From Pachyseris speciosa (Eukaryota > Cnidaria > Anthozoa > Scleractinia > Pachyseridae), in NCBI GenBank assembly GCA_016490735.1, contig JAEMWC010000368.1:172501-236500 (forward strand): DNA of 64,000 bases, given 5' to 3'. This document shows, one piece after another, positions 60,462-64,000 of this stretch (within the stretch, counting starts at the first letter, position 1; each line of letters opens with the position of its first letter). The position numbers and the translations under genes were made by a program. The notes beneath the pieces were generated by a model. That model saw only the letters and a program-made list of their open reading frames with translations. It ran no database searches and was not told the origin of the DNA.

Positions 60462-61826
60462 CGTTGATAAACCAAATTTTCGTGGTTGGTTGATTGGTTG
60501 GTTGGTTGGGTTGGGTTGGGTTGGGTTGGGTGGTTGGTTGGTTGGTTGTTTGGTTGGTTGGTGGGTTGATTGGTTGTTCAGAGGGTATTCATCGCATGGT
60601 CCTTCAATGTCAATGTCCTCTGAAATAGAAAGTATTCTTTGGACCAGGGATCTTGTCAAATTTTCGAAAAACAACTGTGGAATTCGGCGTTCAATATAAT
60701 CCTCAATAGCCAAGATAACTCTCTCACGGTCTTGGTAAACAAAACCCATAAGTTCATAAATGTACCGTGTTAGAGCAAGTGAATACACTTACGTTTTTGT
60801 TTCCGAGGAGATGCTGTACTTCCTTTGGCCTGCTTATTACTAAGTGCGATACACCCCATCACATATGGCAGCTCTGCTAATTCCCTGCAAGTGAGGGAAG
60901 GCCCCAAAAATATTTTATTGATTTTTTTTGGTGAAGTTCACATATCATCTGACCCCTGGAGCCTGACTGCATGAGCATGCCAAATGTAGAACCATCAAAT
61001 AAGTACTAAATTTTGTAAAAGAAGAATTCATGCATTCTTCTTTTAAAGGCTAAGGGTTAGGGTTTGGTATCAGCTTCAATATCTGAGATCACAGGTTCCT
61101 CCACTGCAATTTTCATGCACGAATACCCCGAAATATGGCTCTTGATTACACAGGAAACTTGAAGAACCCATAAAATAAAGATAAATATTATTTTGTTTTG
61201 GCATACTCTGGATTTTTACCACTAATATCTACAGCTTTAAATCTGTAAATGCCAGGTCTCACATATTATGAATGGAATCAAATGAAGAATGATCCTCGCA
61301 GTTGCGATTATATAATTTATTTCACATATTATTCACATATTATCAATGGGTTACCTGTGGTTACTCTGTCAGTCATACTAGCAAACATGGGAGTGTTAAA
61401 AGTAGTTATTCATCTCTCGCCGCTCATACCCAGCACTCAATTTCATCCTCTACATTTGTATTTTTCAACAGCCCCTGCTTTTGGCTTCCATCTTGTTAAC
61501 AACTTTCTGGCAGGTCTTGTTGCAACTGACCAAACCAGGAATGGTGCTGTACTCAAACCTGATGTTTCCTTTTTAGCACTGACAGCTTCACCTCCTACAG
61601 CTTCTTCAGTTTAATTGCCCAGTTCAAATAGAAACCACCAAAAAGTTGTTAAAAACTTATCAAAACTTTGTGTTATAGCAACAGTACAATGAGTAACAAG
61701 CCAATCAAATTGCCATTGATTCATCCAACATCACAAAAACTACGGTACTCACTTCATAGAAGGTCTTTGTTGAAAGTTTCTTCTAAGCATGGTACGAATT
61801 GTTTGGCACAAATCTTTACTATATGT
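39831..61826 (-). CDS. Kinase plus armadillo-repeat protein gene (STKLD1-like), 3' portion in window
   Basis: Exons built from GT/AG signals and reading-frame phase, 5' to 3' on the minus strand: 61753-61826, 60793-60884, about 60577-60730, 55494-55538, 47120-47248, 46520-46581, 45855-45894, 44353-44481, 43702-43830, 43249-43322, 42627-42684, 42397-42458, 40650-40717, 39831-39919. Every junction tested keeps the frame. Only the end of the exon at 60730 is unresolved. The first exon ends a protein-kinase C-lobe ([19 protein letters not shown] across the first junction). The rest is helical armadillo-like repeat sequence such as [24 protein letters not shown] and [13 protein letters not shown]. 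Kinase followed by ARM repeats suggests STKLD1; ULK4 and STK36 have a similar layout. The 5' kinase exons lie beyond the window and the last exon was not found. Confidence 0.7.
40650..40717 (-). CDS. ARM-gene exon, 68 bp
   Basis: Acceptor CTTTTAG at 40718 and beyond, donor GTATGT below 40650. One base plus 22 codons plus one base. It was found because the flanking exons (42397-42458 and 39831-39919) were out of phase without it and in phase with it. Confidence 0.7.
42105..42225 (+). repeat. Three-unit tandem repeat of about 50 bp
   Basis: AAACACCGCCACGTGCCTTC and the following TATTGTG occur twice; a third, shortened unit reads AAAACACCGCCACCCAATTG. The first two units contain the E-box-like CACGTG. 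Confidence 0.75.
43702..43830 (-). CDS. ARM-repeat exon of 129 bp
   Basis: Acceptor ATATTTAG, donor GTAAAA. It codes [18 protein letters not shown] to [15 protein letters not shown], exactly 43 codon-equivalents. Same size and phase as 44353-44481 and 47120-47248, the mark of an exon that carries one armadillo repeat and was duplicated. Confidence 0.75.
44353..44481 (-). CDS. ARM-repeat exon of 129 bp
   Basis: Acceptor CATGCTTCAG, donor GTACGT. It codes [20 protein letters not shown] to [12 protein letters not shown], with the Gly-Gly-Ile turn and helix 3 typical of an armadillo repeat. Confidence 0.75.
44700..44909. mobile_element. Half copy of the TA-flanked MITE family
   Basis: It ends with ACTCAATTGAAAACCGCTC as at 39479-39496 and shares the TTTTGGTTTTGCTTCTCA block. 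The left end is missing. Confidence 0.6.
47120..47248 (-). CDS. ARM-repeat exon of 129 bp
   Basis: Acceptor GTGTTTCAG, donor GTATGA. It codes [20 protein letters not shown] then [16 protein letters not shown]. It joins 55494-55538 upstream and 46520-46581 downstream in phase. Confidence 0.7.
48159..48232 (-). tRNA. tRNA-Ala-like (GGC) repeat unit, inverted copy
   Basis: Same 74-base cloverleaf-like sequence as at 48372-48445, here on the minus strand. It opens the inverted unit that faces the tandem array. Probably SINE-derived. Confidence 0.4.
48372..48445 (+). tRNA. tRNA-Ala-like (GGC), unit 1
   Basis: It folds as a cloverleaf: acceptor GGCTTTG with CAGAGCC, D-arm GCTC/GAGC, anticodon loop CCGGCAT (GGC), T-arm GTGGGTTCGAATCCCGC. 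Position 33 is C instead of the universal U and the last anticodon-stem pair mismatches. A TGAATTTTTTTTCAGG hairpin follows. I regard it as a SINE or pseudo-tRNA. Confidence 0.45.
48615..48688 (+). tRNA. tRNA-Ala-like (GGC), unit 2
   Basis: Identical to unit 1 in the 243-bp tandem array, with the same non-standard loop base. Confidence 0.45.
48858..48931 (+). tRNA. tRNA-Ala-like (GGC), unit 3
   Basis: As unit 1 but with GAGGTGGTGGG in place of GAGGTCGTGGG in the variable loop, a single change. Confidence 0.45.
49225..49396. mobile_element. Foldback MITE inside PLE-related sequence
   Basis: Left arm AGCCAGCGAGCAAGCTCTCT, right arm inverted AGCCTGCGTGCAAGCTCTAT, pairing through the AATTTCG and GAGGATTGGGG blocks to a small loop near 49310. 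ATTACGC occurs just outside both ends (49208-49214 and 49397-49403), a likely target duplication. Confidence 0.75.
49707..49975 (-). pseudogene. Penelope-like element, GIY-YIG endonuclease end
   Basis: Minus frame [36 protein letters not shown] and [25 protein letters not shown] is the GIY-YIG core's second half. It is the downstream half of a PLE whose upstream half is at 52810-52989; the foldback element at 49970-52775 separates them. Same family as 62401-63489. Confidence 0.8.
50772..50935 (+). mobile_element. tRNA-derived SINE with (AAAT)n tail
   Basis: Head GGGATGGCGCAGTGGTGAGA and GGGTTCGATTCCC, body CAGATATTTCCAGAACCGAA, tail TAAATAAATAAATAAAT. The body recurs twice at 51240-51340. 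Confidence 0.75.
50985..51186 (-). mobile_element. tRNA-derived SINE with (GATTT)n tail
   Basis: Minus strand GGGGAGCAGGGTTGGCATAG head, GGTTTGATTCCC box B, body with CTCCGGGTACTCCGG, and a tail seen on the plus strand as TCAAATCAAATGAAATC. It lies head-on to the previous SINE. Confidence 0.75.
51187..51385 (+). repeat. Duplicated SINE-body sequence
   Basis: GTCTTTTAACTGATAGTTCG and the following block occur twice (51191 and 51339), and TGATGTACATCAGATATTTC twice (51238 and 51296), giving an interleaved direct duplication. Confidence 0.75.
52096..52437 (-). pseudogene. LINE 3' end (CR1/L2-like) inserted in the foldback arm
   Basis: Minus frame [18 protein letters not shown] sequence, then [20 protein letters not shown] and a stop, followed by a 3' UTR and an (ATT)n tail at 52097-52128. 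5'-truncated. It interrupts the GTTATGTGG-type subrepeats of the right arm. Confidence 0.7.
52810..52989 (-). pseudogene. Penelope-like element, linker segment upstream of the endonuclease
   Basis: Minus frame [40 protein letters not shown] and [17 protein letters not shown]. It stops at the foldback element and continues in sense at 49975. Confidence 0.75.
52990..54441. other. Intron sequence; no gene seen
   Basis: 53210-53340 is an inverted match to 49140-49215 and 49440-49500 (GAGGAAGTACTTTTTCTATT and TTATTTTATGGCGATTTT), so it is the other flank of an inverted PLE-related block. (TTG)n microsatellites lie at 53502-53527 and 54020. The rest is unclassified. Confidence 0.5.
54560..54632 (-). 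tRNA. tRNA-Thr-like (GGT) unit
   Basis: Acceptor GGCTTCA with TGAAGTC, D-arm GCTC/GAGC with AGTTGGTTA, anticodon loop CCGGTAA (GGT), T-arm ATGGGTTCAAACCCCGT. C instead of U at position 33. A TGAATTTTTTTCAGG hairpin follows. Probably a SINE head. Confidence 0.45.
55005..55072 (+). tRNA. tRNA-Thr-like unit, deleted
   Basis: Mirror copy of 54560-54632 with GGCTGCA at the acceptor and about five bases missing between GTTAGAG and AACCGG, so the cloverleaf is broken. Confidence 0.4.
55494..55538 (-). CDS. Short exon of the kinase-ARM gene
   Basis: Acceptor TTTTACTTGCAG, donor GTAAGG. It codes [14 protein letters not shown] in phase with the 129-bp exon at 47120-47248. Pro/Lys-rich linker between kinase and ARM parts. 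Confidence 0.55.
55733..57403 (+). repeat. (TTGG)n satellite, 1.67 kb
   Basis: Tandem TTGGTTGG with frequent TTGGTGGG, TTGGCTGG and GGGTTGGGTTGG variants. Long open frames coding GWLVGWLVG in all three plus frames are a by-product. The same repeat reappears at 60484-60570 after the PLE. Confidence 0.95.
57485..58558 (+). CDS. PLE protein, N-terminal part
   Basis: 357 codons from an ATG that may not be the true start. Conserved pieces are [55 protein letters not shown] and [14 protein letters not shown]. After YKEEA the frame goes wrong: the family sequence continues in the next frame at about 58460, so a single-base deletion separates this from the RT. Confidence 0.8.
   Translation: MPSLKKLTKELRQEMVSYLFPFPPFCSNLAFRLATLIFSKSRFCSHINFIGRCLQSKVIPKGFRSNFHASTFSRSNQYLYQIQCAQDSFSRNIMRITIRAMCQKRHDLDKQILQCRSELFKICPAVLVNSIHAKIQELNSKLFNHLHQIKSQKLEHLIGPKITNHTSFDNHNTVVTIPENLPLTDSEKSVLSKGLNFVPIAKRTNEFSVKQDVEKFLRRIQLKAFFHDKEDDSNTSYKDIFETLCVRKSKWTPPEGQFASLDFFIKKCRRDVQKLKFNCDSKFSNLSSEEWAALKNLSKRKDVIVKSADKGGAVVVWRSDLYKEEACGNFLTPPFMLKSRRISLPPTKKLSKTRFRT
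58432..60192 (+). CDS. PLE reverse transcriptase and GIY-YIG endonuclease
   Basis: 586 codons. True family sequence begins at about residue 10 ([17 protein letters not shown]). RT motifs are [38 protein letters not shown] with the first Asp, [18 protein letters not shown], and the catalytic [11 protein letters not shown] near 59130. The linker [18 protein letters not shown] leads to a [11 protein letters not shown] cluster and the endonuclease ([31 protein letters not shown]). The enzyme integrates by endonuclease-primed reverse transcription. Almost the same C-terminus is seen at 32450-33055. Confidence 0.9.
   Translation: MAVRPLQRRSLRQLSDTSFYAKVEKDLTSTNQKIVKDTIQDLIVKQELPATATNLIITTPRTSCIYFLPKIHKANNPGRPIVSAGSCPTELISSYLDKIMAPIVKSLPSYIKDSQHALEIFRDFNFTGEDKLIFTMDITSLYTVIPNGEGLQALKYFFDQRTVKEPSSETLLRLAELVLTLNCFSFADNYYKQINGVAMGTKMGPSYANLFVGYVEYQFFNQYNGPKPELYGRYIDDCIGAISSSKEEINQFISAVNSFHPALRYTWEISETSLAFLDIKVFISGNGLCTSVHYKPTDSHSYLLYSSSHPSHVKNAIPYSQFLRLRRLCSDDSDFSNKSEEMCHFFEKRGYPDSVVQSGHHRAQQIDQQSALQTSQKEKNDRIPFTLTFHPHNNPVKAIILNNFKILQNDPETARIFSEPPLISFKRDKNVGNFLVKSAFKMTEQPGTFKCARSRCKTCPFIQNTDKISGPKRSVKITDRFTCTSANVIYCITCTLCKKLYIGETGRRLGDRFREHLRDVEKDDKDASKPVARHINLPNHSKQHMSISGLSLHQGTTESRKNLEQKLIFQIGTLNPHGVNERFSFN
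60285..60319 (+). ncRNA. Degenerate hammerhead ribozyme-like motif in PLE 3' region
   Basis: CGCTCCGACGAAGGGCTAAC then GCTCGAAACGTCAGC. The GAAAC box and GTC site are intact but the first box is CCGACGA, with C for the conserved U. Compare the intact CTGACGA at 459-493. Confidence 0.4.
60330..60412 (+). repeat. Small insertion in the PLE terminal region
   Basis: About 85-100 bp with ATGCGCTATATAAGTTCTAA and a (GTT)n end lie between two halves that are adjacent in the PLE copy at 32262-32460. It resembles the 3' end of a cnidarian LINE or SINE with a TTG tail. Confidence 0.6.
60484..60570 (+). repeat. (TTGG)n satellite, right part
   Basis: Same unit as 55733-57403. The PLE apparently sits inside or at the edge of this satellite. 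Confidence 0.85.
60577..60884 (-). CDS. Two exons of the kinase-ARM gene, second one run into satellite
   Basis: Exon 60793-60884 (acceptor CACTTGCAG, donor GTAAGT) codes [20 protein letters not shown]. After a 62-base intron with a CTAAC branch-like motif, exon 60730 downward codes [40 protein letters not shown] and GPCDEYPLN. Phases agree. No GT donor occurs before the frame runs into the TTGG satellite at 60570, so the exon may be cut by the satellite/PLE insertion, or its end is not a coding one. Confidence 0.55.
60885..61752. other. Intron; possible small exon near 61570-61615
   Basis: The minus strand near 61615-61560 can code [17 protein letters not shown] before a GTTTGA, similar in style to the Lys/Glu-rich linker exon, but no fitting acceptor or phase was found. 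61262-61290 has the AATGAAGAATGATCCTCGCA block of the SINE family. Confidence 0.35.
61753..61826 (-). CDS. Protein-kinase C-lobe exon
   Basis: Acceptor TTTGCTTCTTTTAG, donor GTGAGT. It codes [20 protein letters not shown] then PSM, matching kinase subdomain XI with its invariant Arg (QQRPS). It splices in phase to 60884. The upstream kinase exons must lie beyond 64000, or are lost in the PLE block. Confidence 0.65.
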
Positions 61827-61932
61827 CTAAAAGAAGCAAAGGGACAACATTAAATTTTTAGACTTTAATTTGCAATTTTGTGGCAAAAGCAGTTTATGAT
61901 AAAGATCGATTTTTGAAAACAATTTTAAAAGA

Positions 61933-62218
61933 AAAATAAATGATAAAAACGTTACATGACGTTTCAACGACCTCATGTCATCATTGCTGAATGTGAAAAA
62001 ATTAACATAAAATTAAGTGACATTATAAGGTCTGCGCAAAACTCTGTGTGAACACTCTCGCGTCATTATTTCATTATTCGCATTCTTGTAATTCATACAC
62101 ACATCTGTTTCTGTATAATTATATACAATATCACTTAATATGTTTTTTTTTACATTCAACAATGATGACGTGACGCCATCAAAACGTCATGTAATGTTTT
62201 TATATAAATCGTTAATTT
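61933..62218. repeat. Inverted repeat of PLE-type ends
   Basis: ATAAAAACGTTACATGACGT at 61943 is mirrored by ACGTCATGTAATGTTTTTAT at 62185; TTGAATGT-type blocks lie inside. The first arm recurs at 62440-62480 beside the PLE at 62401. It is likely a pair of PLE terminal repeats. Confidence 0.65.
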
Positions 62219-62400
62219 TCCTTTTTTTGCCCATTTAATTTTAAGGCTGGTGTAAAGCAGCTACAATGAAGAAATATCCATCAGGAAGTTACACAACAAT
62301 ACAGTTTCGGTAAACAAAATACACAACGCTACCATGCACAAATGTGAAAAAAAAAAGAACAAAACATGGCTTTATTTAATTTCACATGCAGCTATCAATA

Positions 62401-63489
62401 TCATGCATCCAAAGAAAAACATTTCAAAAGGAAAATTAACGATAAAAACGTTACATGACGTTTCGACGACCTCATGTCATCATTGTCGGTATACAGAAAT
62501 AGGTGTGTATGTGAATGATAAGAATGCGAATAATGAAATAATATCGCCACAAAGAGTTTCACGCGAATAGAGTCACTTTGGGTGTTTAGCTTCGGTCTTT
62601 TCTTCCTAATCAAGAGCATTTCAAAAATTAAACACTCTAGTTTGCTCCGGCATTTCTTAAGAATTTTAAAATTCTCACGCAGGTTCGACGGCCTTAAATT
62701 ATGCTCGTCCTTGAAGTGTTTCCCGATTACAGAATGTTTATGTTCCTCAACACGCTGATGGAGGTGGCGGCATGTGTAACCGATATAATTTGTATCACAC
62801 AAATCACATTTGAATTCGTAGACTACGCACTGCTGATTCACTAAGGCAGGCTTTAATTCCGTAACTCTTAGCTCGTCAATGATCTTTCTACTGATAAAAA
62901 TTGGTTGTAGATCATGGTTGATCTTTCTTCCGAGGTCACGAAGTCGACTGCGAACCACGTCGGCAGATTTCTGATCTTTGAAAGGGATAGTGATCTGTAG
63001 GGGGCTGTCCGATGGCGTGTGACTCGGTTCTGGAGGGCGCTGAAAGCTGTTGATAGTTGCGTCGATAAGCTTCTCAGGATATTTCAGTTTCAAAAATATC
63101 CCTTTCAAGTTCTTACATTCTTGAGAAAAGAAGTCTGGTGTTGATGACAAACGTTTTGCATGATCTAACATAGTTCTTAAAAGTGATCATTTATACCTGT
63201 TATCAACGTGGTCAGTCTTGATGATTTTGATGCCAATGAATGGCAAGCGATTGTTAATGGCTGCCTCCATTGTGAAATTGATGGAGGGATGGGCTTCATT
63301 GAGAGTCGTAAGTAAGGCAGTGACGTGGGATTGTTCACGTACTAAGGCGAGCGTGTCATCTACGTACCTCTTATAGAAACTCGAAGCTTGTTCTCGCGTG
63401 CGAGTTTTTCTTCAATGGAGCACATGAACGCGTTTGCCATGAGAGGACCTAATGGTGATCCCATTGCGACGCCGTCAATTTGTTCGTAA
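62401..63489 (-). pseudogene. Penelope-like element, left arm of palindrome
   Basis: The minus frame 62401-63171 codes LSSTPDFFSQECKNLKGIFL, VVRSRLRDLGRKINHDLQPI, NQQCVVYEFKCDLCDTNYIG and YTCRHLHQRVEEHKHSVIGK, i.e. RT-endonuclease linker and GIY-YIG domain. 63190-63489 is an RT segment with frame damage (DGVAMGSPLGPLMANAF near 63470). A block present in the right arm (about 63730-63800) is missing here. Confidence 0.8.
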
Positions 63490-64000
63490 ACTTTACGAAC
63501 AAATTGACGGCGTCGCAATGGGATCACCATTAGGTCCTCTCATGGCAAACGCATTCATGTGCTCCATTGAAGAAAAACTTGCACGCGAGAACAAGCTTCC
63601 GAGTTTCTATAAGAGGTACGTAGATGACATGCTCGCCTTAGTACGTGAACAATCCCACGTCACTGCCTTACTTACAGCCATTAACAATCGCTTGCCATTC
63701 ATTGGCATCAAAATCATCAAGACTGACCACTGTCTTGAAACGTGTGTACAGAAAACAGACCAACAAAGGGCTTCTTCTACACTACCAAAGTCACGTTAAT
63801 AACAGGTATAAACGATCACTTTTAAGAACTATGTTAGATCGTGCAAAACGTTTGTCATCAACACCAGACTTCTTTTCTCAAGAATGTAAGAACTTGAAAG
63901 GGATATTTTTGAAATTGAAATATCCTGAGAAGCTTATCGACGCAACTATCAACAACTATCAACAGCTTTCAGAAATCTGCCGACGTGGTTTGCAGTCGAC
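63490..64000 (+). pseudogene. Penelope-like element, right arm of palindrome (cut by window end)
   Basis: Plus frame 63490-63799 with QIDGVAMGSPLGPLMANAFM, the RT catalytic KRYVDDMLAL near 63615 and ITALLTAINNR-like sequence; a shift near 63770 leads to the LSSTPDFFSQECKNLKG linker at 63850. It mirrors the left arm from 63489 outward with very few differences. Confidence 0.8.

Larger units (their letters stand above)
57485..60482 (+). mobile_element. Penelope-like element, nearly full length
   Basis: It codes an N-terminal region, RT and GIY-YIG endonuclease in two overlapping frames (57485-58558 and 58432-60192), followed by a terminal region with a hammerhead-like motif and a block matching 32262-32460. 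A short exon-like unit with GT/AG borders (57453-57531) precedes the long frame; PLEs are known to keep introns. It is framed by TTGG satellite on both sides. The only coding defect seen is one missing base near 58460. Confidence 0.85.

Noticed and set aside
61560..61615. Extra exon of the kinase-ARM gene ([17 protein letters not shown])
   Set aside because: No acceptor of the right phase; the exons on either side already join in frame without it.
1..64000. CRISPR array, prokaryotic operon signals or riboswitches
   Set aside because: Spliced exons, SINEs and LINEs show an animal nuclear genome; no regularly spaced short repeats with unique spacers were seen.

Overview
The window is nuclear DNA from an animal. 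It looks like an anthozoan cnidarian, probably a stony coral (inference). The signs are: spliced exons with GT/AG borders; a TRIM2/3/71-type B-box, filamin and NHL gene; an exon resembling the DZIP3-like HEPN proteins that are abundant in corals; and a dense mix of Penelope-like elements (PLEs) with hammerhead motifs, BEL/Pao, PIF/Harbinger, CR1/L2-like LINEs, tRNA-derived SINEs, MITEs and a polinton/adintovirus-like element. Only a few percent is conventional host coding sequence.

Layout. 95-5795 and 13853-18469 are two copies of one segmental duplication carrying the same minus-strand TRIM-NHL gene. Copy B (14809-16568) has an open reading frame; copy A (1027-5147) is dead, with several single-base deletions and a 2362-bp IS3EU-like transposon (2182-4543, 6-bp target duplication). 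Between them lie a TAA-flanked MITE, a DZIP3-like exon (7039-7380) cut off by a decayed PIF/Harbinger transposon (7380-11091), a foldback element and a 5'-truncated LINE. 18470-25300 is a BEL/Pao retrotransposon with gag-protease and pol in different frames and only one LTR visible.

25458-35101 is a degraded integrated virus-like element: fragments resembling a capsid protein (F54H12.2-like), a basic minor protein, a second structural protein, a packaging ATPase, a collagen-plus-fibre protein and a protein-primed DNA polymerase B. It is broken by frameshifts, a SINE and a PLE fragment. Several of its genes share a TATA-like box a few bases upstream of the ATG.

39831-61826 holds a host gene on the minus strand that I assembled from splice signals. 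An exon ending a protein-kinase domain is followed by many small exons coding armadillo-like repeats, three of them exactly 129 bp. Intron phases agree at every junction that can be tested. The gene resembles kinase-ARM/HEAT proteins such as STKLD1. Its introns hold MITEs, a 243-bp tandem array with tRNA-Ala-like units, a large foldback element inside a PLE, an inverted tRNA-Thr-like SINE pair, a 1.7-kb TTGG satellite and a nearly full-length PLE (57485-60482). The window ends in a head-to-head PLE palindrome centred near 63489.
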